Below the pieces are notes generated by a model, which was given only the letters and a program-made list of their open reading frames with translations, searched no databases and was not told the origin of the DNA. Below are positions 26,747-35,761 of a stretch of DNA of 64,000 nt, piece after piece (position 1 is the stretch's first letter; each line of letters starts with the position of its first letter). The DNA comes from Azospirillum sp. B21. Its GTDB lineage: Bacteria > Pseudomonadota > Alphaproteobacteria > Azospirillales > Azospirillaceae. The stretch spans positions 162,689 to 226,688 of the forward strand of contig NZ_VTTO01000005.1 of NCBI RefSeq assembly GCF_008364825.1, in the 5' to 3' direction. Both the position numbers and the translations under genes were made by a program.

Positions 26747-28336
26747 TCAGCTATCGAGGCCGAGGGAGCCGGGATTCATCAGCCCCTGCGGATCGACGGC
26801 GCGCTTGACGCCCTCCAGCAGCGACCAGGTTTCGGGGGTCATGATCTCGCGGAACGGATAGTCGCGGGCGACCTGCCAGCTGACGCCGCCCAGGCTGCAA
26901 TACAGCTCCTGCGTCGCGCGGCGCAGTTCCGCCACCGCGTTGCGCGCCTCCGGGTTGGCCGGGCGGTCGCGCCAGGGCTTCACCACCTCGTCGCCCAGGC
27001 TGGCGGCGTGCAGCGGCGTGATCTCGTCGTTCCAGTAGAAGGCCGGCTCAAGGAAGAAGTCGTTGCCGACCGTCATGGTCATCACCGAATAGATGATGCC
27101 GTGCTTTTCCATGAATCCGCGCTTCTCCGCGAAGAAGGCATCGTTGGCGGCGACCACCTTGTCGGCGTCGCCCAGCGGGAAGATGGCGTGGATCGGCACC
27201 CAGCGCTGGCCCTCGCGCCCCAGCATGCCGCGCACCGGGCCGAAGGGCTTGGAGCGCATCACCTTCGGCACGCTGTTCTCGATCTCCTTGCCGTGGCGGG
27301 CGCCGATCTCGCGCACCGTCTGCATCGCTTCGCGCAGTTGAGCCTCGCTGCGCCCCTCGACCACCAGATGGAGGGTGAAGTTGTGGTCCTTGAGGAAGGC
27401 GGTGCCGGCGGTGGCGACGCTCAACGCCTCCTTGGCGCCCTGGAACAGCGACTTGCCGGCCTTCGCCACGTTGCCCAGTGTCTTCAGCCCGTCGGACAGC
27501 TTATTGACGCTGGCCGAATGCTCGACCTTGGTGCGGTCGATGCCGAAGCCTTCCGAAACGCAGCGCGCCCGCGCCATCTCGACCTGCGCGGCGGCCATCG
27601 CCTGCATGGTGGCGAAGCCGAAGGACAGGAAATCGCTGTGTTCCGGCCGGCGGTGGAGCCGCAGGGTCGCCGCCACCTTGAAGCCCATGGCGCCGTTGTC
27701 GCCCAGGAACAGGCCGGTCAGGTCGGGACCGCCCGACCGCGTGAAGGGCTTGGTCCCGACGCGCCCGCCCGATCCGGTGGTGACGACGCGCCCGTCGGCC
27801 AGCACCACGGTGACGCCCAGCACGCTTTCCGCCACGGTACCGTGCAGGGCGGAGCCGAAGAAGGCGCTGTTCTGCGACAAGGCGCCGCCGATGGTGGCGT
27901 TGATGCCCGACAGCGGCCCCCAATAGCCGGTGCGCAGGCCGGTGCCCTCCAGCGCCTCGTTCAGCGCGGCCCAGGTGCAGCCGGTCTCCACCGTGACGTA
28001 GAGGCTGTCGGTGTCGAGGTCGATGACGCGGTTCAGCCGGCGGCTGTCGATGACGACCGAATCCGGCCGCTTGGGCAGATAGCCCTTGGTGTAGGACATG
28101 CCGCCGCCGCGCGGCACCACCGCCACGCCGGCATCATGCGCGGCGCGGATGGTGGCGGCGACCTGATCGCGGTCGCGCGGCAGGGCGATGGCGAGCGGCG
28201 GAATGCCCGGCTGCCAGAACACGTCGTTGGCGTAGAAGTCGCGGCTCTTCTCGTCATCCAGCAGGCCGTCGGCGCCGAGGGCGGCGCGCAGGGCGTCAAG
28301 CAGGGTGGCCGTGCCTTCGAGGGCGGCGATGCTCAT
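26747..28336 (-). CDS. FAD-dependent oxidase of the VAO/GlcD group
   Basis: Flavoprotein of about 529 residues. FAD-domain motifs: VVPRGGGMSYTKGYLP, GCTWAALNEAL and INATIGGALSQNSAFFGSA. The C-terminus ends KRAVDPQGLMNPGSLGLDS, as in D-2-hydroxyacid and aryl-alcohol oxidases. The long insertion (about 280-340, DGLKTLGNVAKAGKSLFQG) is unlike ordinary D-lactate dehydrogenase. The ATG at 28336 (MSIAALEGTATLLD) begins the domain; an upstream frame start at 28474 lies inside the neighbouring gene. It is a second, distinct FAD oxidase of this operon, the other being at 17817-19250. Confidence 0.87.
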   Translation of the reverse strand: MSIAALEGTATLLDALRAALGADGLLDDEKSRDFYANDVFWQPGIPPLAIALPRDRDQVAATIRAAHDAGVAVVPRGGGMSYTKGYLPKRPDSVVIDSRRLNRVIDLDTDSLYVTVETGCTWAALNEALEGTGLRTGYWGPLSGINATIGGALSQNSAFFGSALHGTVAESVLGVTVVLADGRVVTTGSGGRVGTKPFTRSGGPDLTGLFLGDNGAMGFKVAATLRLHRRPEHSDFLSFGFATMQAMAAAQVEMARARCVSEGFGIDRTKVEHSASVNKLSDGLKTLGNVAKAGKSLFQGAKEALSVATAGTAFLKDHNFTLHLVVEGRSEAQLREAMQTVREIGARHGKEIENSVPKVMRSKPFGPVRGMLGREGQRWVPIHAIFPLGDADKVVAANDAFFAEKRGFMEKHGIIYSVMTMTVGNDFFLEPAFYWNDEITPLHAASLGDEVVKPWRDRPANPEARNAVAELRRATQELYCSLGGVSWQVARDYPFREIMTPETWSLLEGVKRAVDPQGLMNPGSLGLDS

Positions 28337-28358
28337 GGAATGTCCCTCTTGGGTAAGG

Positions 28359-29249
28359 TCAGGCCGCGAGCGGCTCGAACCGGAAATCCTCGGCCGTCCG
28401 GCGGACATAGCCGGTGTGGGGAGCGCCGAAATGGGCGGGGAACACCAGGGCGTTGCGGTCGGCGGCATGGTCAAGCAGCCGGCGCCGGGTCGCCACCGCC
28501 TGCGCCTGGTCCTCGCAGAAGCGGCTGTTCCAGTCGGGACGGCACACCTGCATCGGCTGGTGCAGGCAGTCGCCGGTGAAGTAGGCGGCGTGGCGGTCGG
28601 ACTCGAGCCGGACGAACATCTGCCCCGCCGTGTGGCCGGGGGCCAGTTCGACCGACAGCCCGTCGAGGATGCGGTCGCCGTCCTCGATCAGGTCCACCTG
28701 TCCGGCTTCCCATACCGGCATGACGCTGTCCTCCATCACCGGGCCGTTGCCGGGCATGCCGACCAGACCGCCTTCGGGGCTGCGCCAGTGCTTGAACTCC
28801 TGCGCGCCGTAGATGTAGCGGGCATTGGGGAAGGTCGGGACCCAGCGCCCGTCGACCAGCTGGGTGTTCCAGCCGACATGGTCGATGTGCAGGTGGGTGT
28901 TGATGACCAGAGTCACGTCCTCCGGCCGCACGCCGGCGTCGGCGAGGTGGCGCAGATAGGGCTTGTCCAGCATGTGGAAGCGCTCGAAGCCCGGCGTGTG
29001 GCGTTCCTTGTGGTTGCCGCAGCCGGTATCGACCAGGATCACATGGCGGTCGGTGCGGATCAGCCAGCTGTGCATGCTCGACATCAGGCGCTTTGATGCC
29101 GGGTCGAGGAAGTTCGGTTCGGCCAGATCGGGGTTCCGGGTCAGGATCGCCTCGTCATAGGCGGGAAACAGGAAGCCGGGGTCGAAACCCGGCGTCAGCA
29201 TTTCCTCGATCCGCGTGACCGTGAACGCACCCAGGGCGATGGTTTGCAT
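28359..29249 (-). CDS. Metallo-beta-lactamase-fold hydrolase (lactonase-like)
   Basis: Probable zinc hydrolase of 296 residues. The metal motif HLHIDH is at 119-124, with further ligands in LAPGHTAGQM and FTGDCLHQP, and a C-terminal histidine in VFPAHFGAPHTG. The overall plan (THLHIDHVGW, GHTAG) is that of quorum-quenching and other lactonases, but many such enzymes act on other esters. It is the first gene of the minus-strand catabolic run, 22 bases before the FAD oxidase, and faces the IclR gene. Opening of a lactone intermediate is a reasonable guess. Confidence 0.88.
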   Translation of the reverse strand: MQTIALGAFTVTRIEEMLTPGFDPGFLFPAYDEAILTRNPDLAEPNFLDPASKRLMSSMHSWLIRTDRHVILVDTGCGNHKERHTPGFERFHMLDKPYLRHLADAGVRPEDVTLVINTHLHIDHVGWNTQLVDGRWVPTFPNARYIYGAQEFKHWRSPEGGLVGMPGNGPVMEDSVMPVWEAGQVDLIEDGDRILDGLSVELAPGHTAGQMFVRLESDRHAAYFTGDCLHQPMQVCRPDWNSRFCEDQAQAVATRRRLLDHAADRNALVFPAHFGAPHTGYVRRTAEDFRFEPLAA

Positions 29250-29630
29250 TGTCCTCCCCTCGTGCAGGGTGCCGGCGGCCGTGTCTCATGAAATCGGAAG
29301 ATTGACGTCGGGAGACGGCGGCAGGCCGGAGCATGGGGCGCCGGCCTGCCGGGGCGATGGCGGCGCGCTTGTTCTGTTTGTTCGCCAATGAAACCATTTG
29401 CGCTCTGCAGTGTCAACAGGCAAAAATGGTGTCACTGTTTGACACGGGCGGCGGACTGCGTCAGGGATGGTGGAAAGGGGTTGCGCAACCGCGCGGACGC
29501 CTTCAATGCTACCGGCGCACTGCACCTGTGACGGGATCAGCGCGACTGCGCCGCCATCTACCGGCTGTGCCGGACACCGAGGCTTCCGCCTGGCATCGGG
29601 GCACGCGACATCCATAAGGGGCTTGAACGT
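29250..29630. promoter_or_regulatory. Divergent promoter region between the MBL hydrolase and the IclR regulator
   Basis: A 381-base gap with no gene. Its core (about 29380-29450) is distinctly AT-richer than the surroundings and holds the palindromic operator listed separately. Both divergent transcripts probably start within it. Confidence 0.6.
29429..29445. promoter_or_regulatory. Predicted IclR operator, copy 1
   Basis: GTGTCACTGTTTGACAC is an inverted repeat (GTGTCA, 5-base spacer, TGACAC). A 15-of-17 match occurs at 32242-32258 in another divergent gap 2.8 kb away. It lies about 180 bases from each flanking start codon. Confidence 0.65.
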
Positions 29631-30479
29631 ATGGACACCGAACAGGACGACAACCAGGGCGCGGAAAAGAACGGTCTCAGCGTTCGCGCCGTGTCGCGCG
29701 CTCTGGCCGTGCTGCGCAGCTTCTATCAGGAAGGGCCGACGCTGACCTTGACCGAGGTCGCGAGCGCCGCGAAGCTCGACAAGGGAACGGCGCGGCGCAT
29801 CCTGCTGACGCTGGTGCAGGACGGCTTCGCCGCCTTCGACGCGCAGAGCCAGAAATACAGCCTGGGGCTGGAGATCCTGAAGCTGGCGGGGGCGGTACCG
29901 GAGCGGCGCGACCTGCGCCAGATCGCCTCCACCATCCTGTCGCGGCTGGCGAAAACCACCGGCAGCACGGTGTTCCTGTCTGTCTACCATGACGGATCGG
30001 CTGTGTGCCTGGACCAGTTCCACAGCGACCGCTCGGTGGAGGTGCGCTGGTGGATCGTCGGCGGGCAGCTGCCGATGAATTGCGGTGCCGCACCGCGCGT
30101 GCTGCTGGCCTATCTGCCGGAGGCGGAGGTCGAACGGGTGCTGGCGCGCGGGACCACCCGCCTCACCCCCCACACCACCACCGATCCCCGCCAGTTGGCG
30201 AAGGAGTTGGAGGAGGTGCGGGAGCGCGGATGGTCGATGGCGGTCGACGACGTGATCGAGGGGCTGGCCGCCATCGCCATGCCGCTGTTTGACCCGGACG
30301 GGCGGCTGCTCGCGGCGGTCAGCCTGACCGGCCTGACCCCCCACATCGTCCGCAACGGTCAGCCCAATTTCCTGGACGACATGCGCGGCGCGGTGCGGGA
30401 GATCTCGTCCAACCTCAATTCGCTGTCGGCCCCGCCGCTGCACCGGGCTGCCCGCGCGCAATCCGTGCTCGGGGGGTGA
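29631..30479 (+). CDS. IclR-family transcriptional regulator
   Basis: Regulator of 282 residues. The N-terminal winged helix-turn-helix reads LTLTEVASAAKLDKGTARRI, followed by the IclR effector domain (about 110-265), with the typical stretches LPMNCGAAPRVLLAYLP, RGWSMAVDDVIEGLAAIAMP and LLAAVSLTG. IclR proteins bind catabolic intermediates and control adjacent degradation genes. It is divergent from the MBL-FAD oxidase-isomerase-lyase-ABC run, and its predicted operator also appears in front of the hydrolase/acyl-CoA ligase pair. The start at 29631 gives a normal family length. Confidence 0.92.
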   Translation: MDTEQDDNQGAEKNGLSVRAVSRALAVLRSFYQEGPTLTLTEVASAAKLDKGTARRILLTLVQDGFAAFDAQSQKYSLGLEILKLAGAVPERRDLRQIASTILSRLAKTTGSTVFLSVYHDGSAVCLDQFHSDRSVEVRWWIVGGQLPMNCGAAPRVLLAYLPEAEVERVLARGTTRLTPHTTTDPRQLAKELEEVRERGWSMAVDDVIEGLAAIAMPLFDPDGRLLAAVSLTGLTPHIVRNGQPNFLDDMRGAVREISSNLNSLSAPPLHRAARAQSVLGG

Positions 30480-30548
30480 TGGTGGGGCCGGCAGCGGAAA
30501 GGGCGCTGTGTCGCTCTATGCAACGCGGTGCGAATTGACGATCACGGC

Positions 30549-32135
30549 CTACCCGTTCAGGAAGGCGGCGTAGCAGGCGATGGTCGCTTCCACGGCGTCC
30601 GCCGCCTGGCCGGGATACCAGACGGTGGCTGGGGTCGGCGTGACCTCCGTTCTGGACGGCGCCAGCCGCTTCGCCTCCGCCAGCCCTTCCACCAGCATGT
30701 CGGCAGGACCGGCGCAGATCAGTGCCGGCCGGGTCAGGCGCGGCAGGCGGGCGCGGGTGTCGTAATGGAAGGCGGCGCGGTAGGACCGGTCGTAATGGGC
30801 GCCGCTCGCCAGCAGGCCCATGGTCCAGTCATGCAGCACCGCCGCGTCGGGCACGCCGATGGCGCGGGCGGCAGCGCGCTCCTGCCTGTACCACGGCCAG
30901 AACAGGAACATGTCGCGCCGCATGTTCCAGGCCTGGAGCAGATGCAGCCCCCAGCGGTCGGCGACCAGTGGCGGAAAATAATTGGTCAGAATGTCGGCGC
31001 TGAAGTCGGGCGGGATCAGCACCGGCGCCTCCAGCACTGCACGGCCGACGCGGTCGGGATGGCGGACCGTCAGTTCCAGCGCCACCAGCGCGCCCGTGTG
31101 AGTGCCCCACAGGTCGAAGCGGTCGAGGCCGAGCGCATCGGCGACCGCCAGCGCATCCTCGGCCAGCATGCCGATATCGACCGTGCGGTCGGGCTTGTTG
31201 GATTCGCCGTTGCCGAGATAGTCGGGGGCGATGACCTCCCATCCCGGAGCCAGCCCGTGCAGAAGCGGCAGCAGCGGCTTCGAGGATCCGGGAGCCGATT
31301 GCAGCGCCAGCAGCGGCCGGCCGCGCCCGGCGCGGCGCAGATGGACGCGGCCCTGCGGCGTGTCGGCGTAGTCGTGCCAGACCTGTAGCGGGTCGGAGAA
31401 GGGCTGCGTCGGCGGCAGGGGCTTGGCATCGGGCCGGCCGGACAGCATGGCCGACAGGGTGCCCGCAGTTTCTTGCAAATCCTCGACACGGAGGATGCCG
31501 GATTGGCCGGCAAGCCGCGGCATGGCGTCGAGGCACAGGCTCCACAGCGCTTCATAACGGTGCGGAGCCGCTGCGGCGGTGCGCAGCATCGCGTCGAGGG
31601 CCGCGGCGTCGGGCAGGGGGGCGCCCCGTGCGGCCGGATGCCGGGCGTCGCGCGGCTCCAGCACATGGGCGTCGCGCAGATGCGCCCACAGCACGGCCAG
31701 ATGGGTGCCGTCGTCGCGCGGTGCCAGCGGGGCGGGGGTCAGGCGGCGTTGCGTCCAGCCTTCCGCCGCTGCCGCATCGGCGAGCAGGACGGTGTCGGGA
31801 CGCCAACTTGTCCCGCTGTCCTGCAGCGCGACGGCCAGCGGCGCCGCAAGGTCGAAGGAGAGCAGCGGACAGGGTGAAAGGCCCAACGCGCTTGCAGCCT
31901 CCGCAGTGATTTGGGCCAAGCCGGCGATGTCCTCCGCCCATGCGCCGCTCGACCCGCCGGTTCCCGGCAGATCCACCGCGGTGACGGTCCAGCCCGGCAG
32001 GTTGCGGGCCAACTGGTCGGCGCGGGTGGAGGCGGCGGCGATCAGGCCGGGCAGCACCAGCAGGTCGGGACCGGACCCGCTGCGCCAGACGCGCAGCTGG
32101 CCTTGACCGATGGTCACGTAATGGGGTGTCGACAT
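30549..32135 (-). CDS. Tandem alpha/beta-hydrolase-fold protein with altered nucleophile sites
   Basis: About 528 residues containing two consecutive alpha/beta-hydrolase-like units. Unit one (about 1-265) has LLVLPGLIAA and VDLPGTGGSSG; unit two (about 270-528) has LLALQSAPGSSK, APDYLGNGESN and LWGTHTGALVALEL. The nucleophile elbow is not the normal GxSxG: unit two has GTHTG and unit one has SFDLA. Either the catalytic residue is unusual or one or both units have lost hydrolysis. The ATG at 32135 (MSTPHYVTIGQG) follows AGGA. It faces the acyl-CoA ligase and shares with it the second copy of the IclR operator. Substrate unknown. Confidence 0.8.
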   Translation of the reverse strand: MSTPHYVTIGQGQLRVWRSGSGPDLLVLPGLIAAASTRADQLARNLPGWTVTAVDLPGTGGSSGAWAEDIAGLAQITAEAASALGLSPCPLLSFDLAAPLAVALQDSGTSWRPDTVLLADAAAAEGWTQRRLTPAPLAPRDDGTHLAVLWAHLRDAHVLEPRDARHPAARGAPLPDAAALDAMLRTAAAAPHRYEALWSLCLDAMPRLAGQSGILRVEDLQETAGTLSAMLSGRPDAKPLPPTQPFSDPLQVWHDYADTPQGRVHLRRAGRGRPLLALQSAPGSSKPLLPLLHGLAPGWEVIAPDYLGNGESNKPDRTVDIGMLAEDALAVADALGLDRFDLWGTHTGALVALELTVRHPDRVGRAVLEAPVLIPPDFSADILTNYFPPLVADRWGLHLLQAWNMRRDMFLFWPWYRQERAAARAIGVPDAAVLHDWTMGLLASGAHYDRSYRAAFHYDTRARLPRLTRPALICAGPADMLVEGLAEAKRLAPSRTEVTPTPATVWYPGQAADAVEATIACYAAFLNG

Positions 32136-32241
32136 GGATGTCCTCCCGGTCGGCAGGCGCAGACTGCCTGCATGTCTTCGTGCGAAGGGGGTGTCGAGTG
32201 CCGCGGGGGCCATTGCGGCCATTTTGTTGATGTCGCGGACT

Positions 32242-32258
32242 GTGCCGCTGTTTGACAC
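32242..32258. promoter_or_regulatory. Predicted IclR operator, copy 2
   Basis: GTGCCGCTGTTTGACAC differs from the copy at 29429 at only two positions. It lies between the divergent tandem hydrolase (start 32135) and acyl-CoA ligase (start 32384), so both are probably in the same regulon. Confidence 0.6.
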
Positions 32259-32383
32259 TCAGTTCATAGAATGACATAGTCTGACGGAGATCGACAAGGG
32301 CGGTGCCGGTTCATGCGCGGAGGTCCGCGGCTACGGCGTTGCCCCATTCATGGAATCCAACGAAATCGGCAGGGAGGACGGGC

Positions 32384-33991
32384 ATGGCCTGGCCGGAAGG
32401 AACGGGCGTTCCCAAACGACGCGAGCTGCTTTTCGGCACGCGTCTCGTACCATGCTACAGCGAGCGTCCGGCGACCATCGACGCGATGTTCCGCGACGCC
32501 GTCGCCCGCCGGCCCGATGGCGAGGCGCTGGTGGATGGCGAGCGGCGCTACAGCTATGCCCGACTCGATGGGCTGGTGACGCGGGCCGCTGCCGCGTTGT
32601 CAGCACGGGGTGTAGCGCCGGGCGAGCGCATGGCCCTGGTGCTGTCCAACCGGGCGGAGTTCCTGATCGCGCTGCTGGCGGCGGCGCGCGCCGGCATCGT
32701 CGCGGTGCCGATCAGCGCGCGCGAACAGCGGCCGGGCATCGCCGGCATCCTGAACGATTGCGGCGCCTCCATCCTCGTCCACGACGCCGCGCTCGCCGAT
32801 CGCATGCCGATTGCCGGGGAGGTGCCGTCGCTGGCCCTGCGGCTGTCGGTCGGCGGTGCGGTGGAGGGCTGCCGGCCGTTCGAGGATCTGCTGGAAACCG
32901 ACGCCGCCCTGCCGGAGAAAGCGGAGCCGCAGGGCGAGGAGGACACCGCCGTCATCCTCTACACCTCCGGCACCACGGGGAAGCCGAAGGGCGCGCTGCT
33001 GGCCCATGTGAACATCATCCACTCCGCCATGCATTTCGAGGAATGCTGGGACTATCGCGAGGGGGAGCGGGCTGTGCTGGCGGTTCCGGCCTCGCACGTC
33101 ACCGGGTTGGTCGCCGTGGTGATGGCGATGATCCGGGTCGCCGGCTGCACCGTGATGATGCCGGCCTTCGACGTCGCCGGCTTCCTCGATCTGGCGAGCC
33201 GGGAGCGCATGACCACCACGGTGCTGGTCCCGGCGATGTACAATCTCTGCCTGCTGCGCGCCGATTTCAGCCGCTACGACCTGTCGTCCTGGCGGATCGG
33301 CGGCTTCGGCGGCGCGCCGATGCCGGAGGCGACGGTGGAGGCGATGGCGGAGCGGCTGCCCGACCTCCATCTGCTGAACGCCTATGGCTCCACCGAATGC
33401 GCCACCATCATCAGCGTGGTTCCCATCGGCCACACCCGCGCCTGCCTGGATTCGGTCGGGATGTGCGTGCCCTGCGGCGACCTGCGGATTATCGACGAAC
33501 AGGGGCGCGAATGCCCGCCGGGGGTGAGCGGAGAGGTGTGGATCCGCGGGCCGATGACCATCCGCGGCTATTGGAACCGCGAGGACGCCACCCGCGACAG
33601 CTTCGTCGACGGCTATTGGCGGTCGGGCGACATCGGTGCGCTGGATGCGCAGGGCTATCTGCGGCTCTATGACCGCAAGAACGACGTCATCAACCGGGGC
33701 GGCCACAAGATCTATAGTGTGGAGGTCGAAAACCTGCTGGTCCGCCATGCCGACGTGGTGGAGGCGGCGGTGGTCGCCCATCCCGATCCGGTGCTGGGCG
33801 AGAAGATCCATGTCTTCGTCATCTCCAAATCCGGCGGCCTGACCGAGGACGACGTGCGCGACTTCTGCCGGGCCAATCTCGCCGACTACAAGGTGCCCGA
33901 TTACGTGACCCTGCTGAGCGACGCGCTGCCGCGCAATGCCAACGGCAAGGTGACCAAGCGCGTGCTGCGCGATCAGGTCTCCGCCGCGTGA
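32384..33991 (+). CDS. Acyl-CoA synthetase (AMP-forming, ANL superfamily)
   Basis: Ligase of about 535 residues that would activate a carboxylic acid to its CoA thioester through an acyl-AMP. Core motifs: P-loop YTSGTTGKPKGALL, adenine loop YGSTECA, the A8 hinge YWRSGDIGALDAQG and the C-terminal catalytic lysine region PRNANGKVTKR. The ATG at 32384 (MAWPEGTG) is preceded by GGGAGG at good spacing. The chosen acid is unknown; the sequence is of the medium-chain/aryl group. It lies within the region marked by the shared IclR operator. Confidence 0.9.
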   Translation: MAWPEGTGVPKRRELLFGTRLVPCYSERPATIDAMFRDAVARRPDGEALVDGERRYSYARLDGLVTRAAAALSARGVAPGERMALVLSNRAEFLIALLAAARAGIVAVPISAREQRPGIAGILNDCGASILVHDAALADRMPIAGEVPSLALRLSVGGAVEGCRPFEDLLETDAALPEKAEPQGEEDTAVILYTSGTTGKPKGALLAHVNIIHSAMHFEECWDYREGERAVLAVPASHVTGLVAVVMAMIRVAGCTVMMPAFDVAGFLDLASRERMTTTVLVPAMYNLCLLRADFSRYDLSSWRIGGFGGAPMPEATVEAMAERLPDLHLLNAYGSTECATIISVVPIGHTRACLDSVGMCVPCGDLRIIDEQGRECPPGVSGEVWIRGPMTIRGYWNREDATRDSFVDGYWRSGDIGALDAQGYLRLYDRKNDVINRGGHKIYSVEVENLLVRHADVVEAAVVAHPDPVLGEKIHVFVISKSGGLTEDDVRDFCRANLADYKVPDYVTLLSDALPRNANGKVTKRVLRDQVSAA

Positions 33992-33998
33992 GCCCGGC

Positions 33999-35081
33999 TC
34001 AAGCGGACGGGTAGATCACCGAGCGGTCGATCTCGGCCAGGGTCGCGCGGCCGGTCAGCGCCATGGCGACCTCCAACTCGGTCTGGAGCAGGGTCAGCAT
34101 ATGGGCGACGCCGGCCAGACCGCCGACCGCCAGGGCGTGCAGCACCGGCTGGCCGACCAGCACGGCGTCGGCACCGAGTGCCAGCGCCTTCAGGATGTCG
34201 GTGCCGCGGCGGATGCCGCCGTCCATCAGCACGGGCAGGCGGCGGGCGGCACGTTCCGCCACCGCCGGCAGCGCGTCGATGGAGGCGGGCAGGGTGTCCA
34301 GCGTCCGGCCGCCATGGTTGGATACGATGATTCCACCGGCTCCGGCCGCGATGGCGGGGTCCACATCGTCGGGGTTGAGGATGCCCTTGAGCAGGACGGG
34401 CAGGGGCGTCTCGCCGCACAGCCACGCCACCGTCTCCCAGGTCGGGGCGGCATGGAGCAAGCCCTGGAACACCGGGCTGCCGGGCCGCAGCGGTTTGAAG
34501 TTGTCGGGAGCGAGGCCGGCGAGGTTGACCGGGGCGATGGTCGGCGGCAGGCGGAAGCCGGCGCGCTGTTCCATGTTGCGCATGCCGTTGACCGGCGCGT
34601 CCACCGTCAGGACCAGGGCGCGGCATCCGGCATCCTCCGCCCGCCGCATCAGGGTCAGCGTGTCCTCCCGCCGCGGCTGGGTGTAGAGCTGGAACCACAG
34701 CGGCGCCGTAGCCCGCGCTGATATCTCGTCCAGGCGCACGCTGGCCTGGGTGCTGACCGTCATCCAACTGCGCGTCAGGCCGGCGGCTTCCACCGTCGCG
34801 AGTTCGCCGTCGGGATGCACCAGCTTGTGATAGGCCATCGGCGCCAGGATGATGGGGTAATCGAGCGTCTCGCCGAACAGGTCCGAGCGCGCGGTGGCGT
34901 TGGACAGGTCGCGCAGCACGCGCGGCATCAGCCGCAGGCGGTCGAAAGCCTGGCGGTTGGCGCGCTGGGTGATGCCGTCCGCCCCGGCCCCGCCGATATA
35001 GGCGCGGGTGGCCGGATCGACGCGGTCGTTGAAGTAGCGTTCATAATCGAACAGTGAAACGGTGTCGGGCGGAACGCTCAT
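33999..35081 (-). CDS. FMN-dependent 2-hydroxy-acid dehydrogenase/oxidase (LldD/glycolate oxidase family)
   Basis: TIM-barrel flavoenzyme of about 360 residues. Visible signatures are TVDAPVNGMRN, the catalytic histidine in SNHGGRTLDTLP and the phosphate site DGGIRRGTDILKALALGADA. The normal VGRP near the end reads VGQP. Such enzymes oxidise L-lactate, glycolate, mandelate or related acids. The ATG at 35081 overlaps the Sel1 gene stop by 4 bases, so it is the last cistron of the piu iron operon. That is an odd location for a lactate enzyme and suggests a different substrate. Confidence 0.9.
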   Translation of the reverse strand: MSVPPDTVSLFDYERYFNDRVDPATRAYIGGAGADGITQRANRQAFDRLRLMPRVLRDLSNATARSDLFGETLDYPIILAPMAYHKLVHPDGELATVEAAGLTRSWMTVSTQASVRLDEISARATAPLWFQLYTQPRREDTLTLMRRAEDAGCRALVLTVDAPVNGMRNMEQRAGFRLPPTIAPVNLAGLAPDNFKPLRPGSPVFQGLLHAAPTWETVAWLCGETPLPVLLKGILNPDDVDPAIAAGAGGIIVSNHGGRTLDTLPASIDALPAVAERAARRLPVLMDGGIRRGTDILKALALGADAVLVGQPVLHALAVGGLAGVAHMLTLLQTELEVAMALTGRATLAEIDRSVIYPSA

Positions 35082-35761
35082 CGGCGGCTTTCCTGCGGCG
35101 AGCCGGGGTCGGCGAGTGCGACGGCCTGCGCGGCGAGCGTCTGGATCCGCGGATCGGGGTGCGGCGCCAGAGCCGCGGCCATGCTGCGGTAGAAGTCGGG
35201 GAAGCCGCAATCGAGCGCAAGGCGGAACCAGCGCAGCGCCTCGTCGCACAGGCCGTCGAGCAGAAGCATGCGGGCATAATTGAAGCGGCCCCAGCAGTCG
35301 CCGCCCTCCGCCGCCGCCTTGAACAGGGCGCGCGCCGCCGCATCGTCGGCGGGCACCGCGCGTCCGCTCTCGTGGAACAGGCCCAGCATGTTCAAGGCCT
35401 TGGCGATGCCCTTGGCGGCTGCGGCGGCATAGAGCCGGTAGGCCGCCTCGTCATCGGCGGGAACGCCGACGCCGCGGCAGTGGAGGTCGGCCAGATTGAA
35501 CAGCGCCCAGCCGTCGCCCAGGTCGGCGGCTTTGCGGTAATGGGCGGCGGCCTGGACCGGATCGGTGGGAACGCCCCAGCCATGCTCATGGCAGCGGCCC
35601 AGCATGTTGACGGCGCGCGCGTCGCCGCCGCGCGCGGCGCTGCGGAACCAGCCATAGGCCTGCTCGCCCTCGCCGCGGTCGAGGCAGGACTGGCCGAGCG
35701 CCAGCAGCGTGTCCGCGACGCTCAACCCCGGCGATCCGGTCCGCGCACGCTCCGCCATCAC
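35078..35761 (-). CDS. Sel1-repeat (TPR-like) protein of the piu operon
   Basis: Helical-repeat protein of 227 residues. Several 36-residue Sel1-type units are readable, for example QAYGWFRSAARGGDARAVNM, and GDGWALFNLADLHCRGVGVP. No signal peptide is evident. It overlaps piuC and the FMN enzyme by 4 bases on each side. A Sel1-type gene follows piuC in Pseudomonas as well, so the arrangement is conserved, though its task is unknown. Protein-protein contact is the likely role. Confidence 0.87.
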   Translation of the reverse strand: MMAERARTGSPGLSVADTLLALGQSCLDRGEGEQAYGWFRSAARGGDARAVNMLGRCHEHGWGVPTDPVQAAAHYRKAADLGDGWALFNLADLHCRGVGVPADDEAAYRLYAAAAAKGIAKALNMLGLFHESGRAVPADDAAARALFKAAAEGGDCWGRFNYARMLLLDGLCDEALRWFRLALDCGFPDFYRSMAAALAPHPDPRIQTLAAQAVALADPGSPQESRR

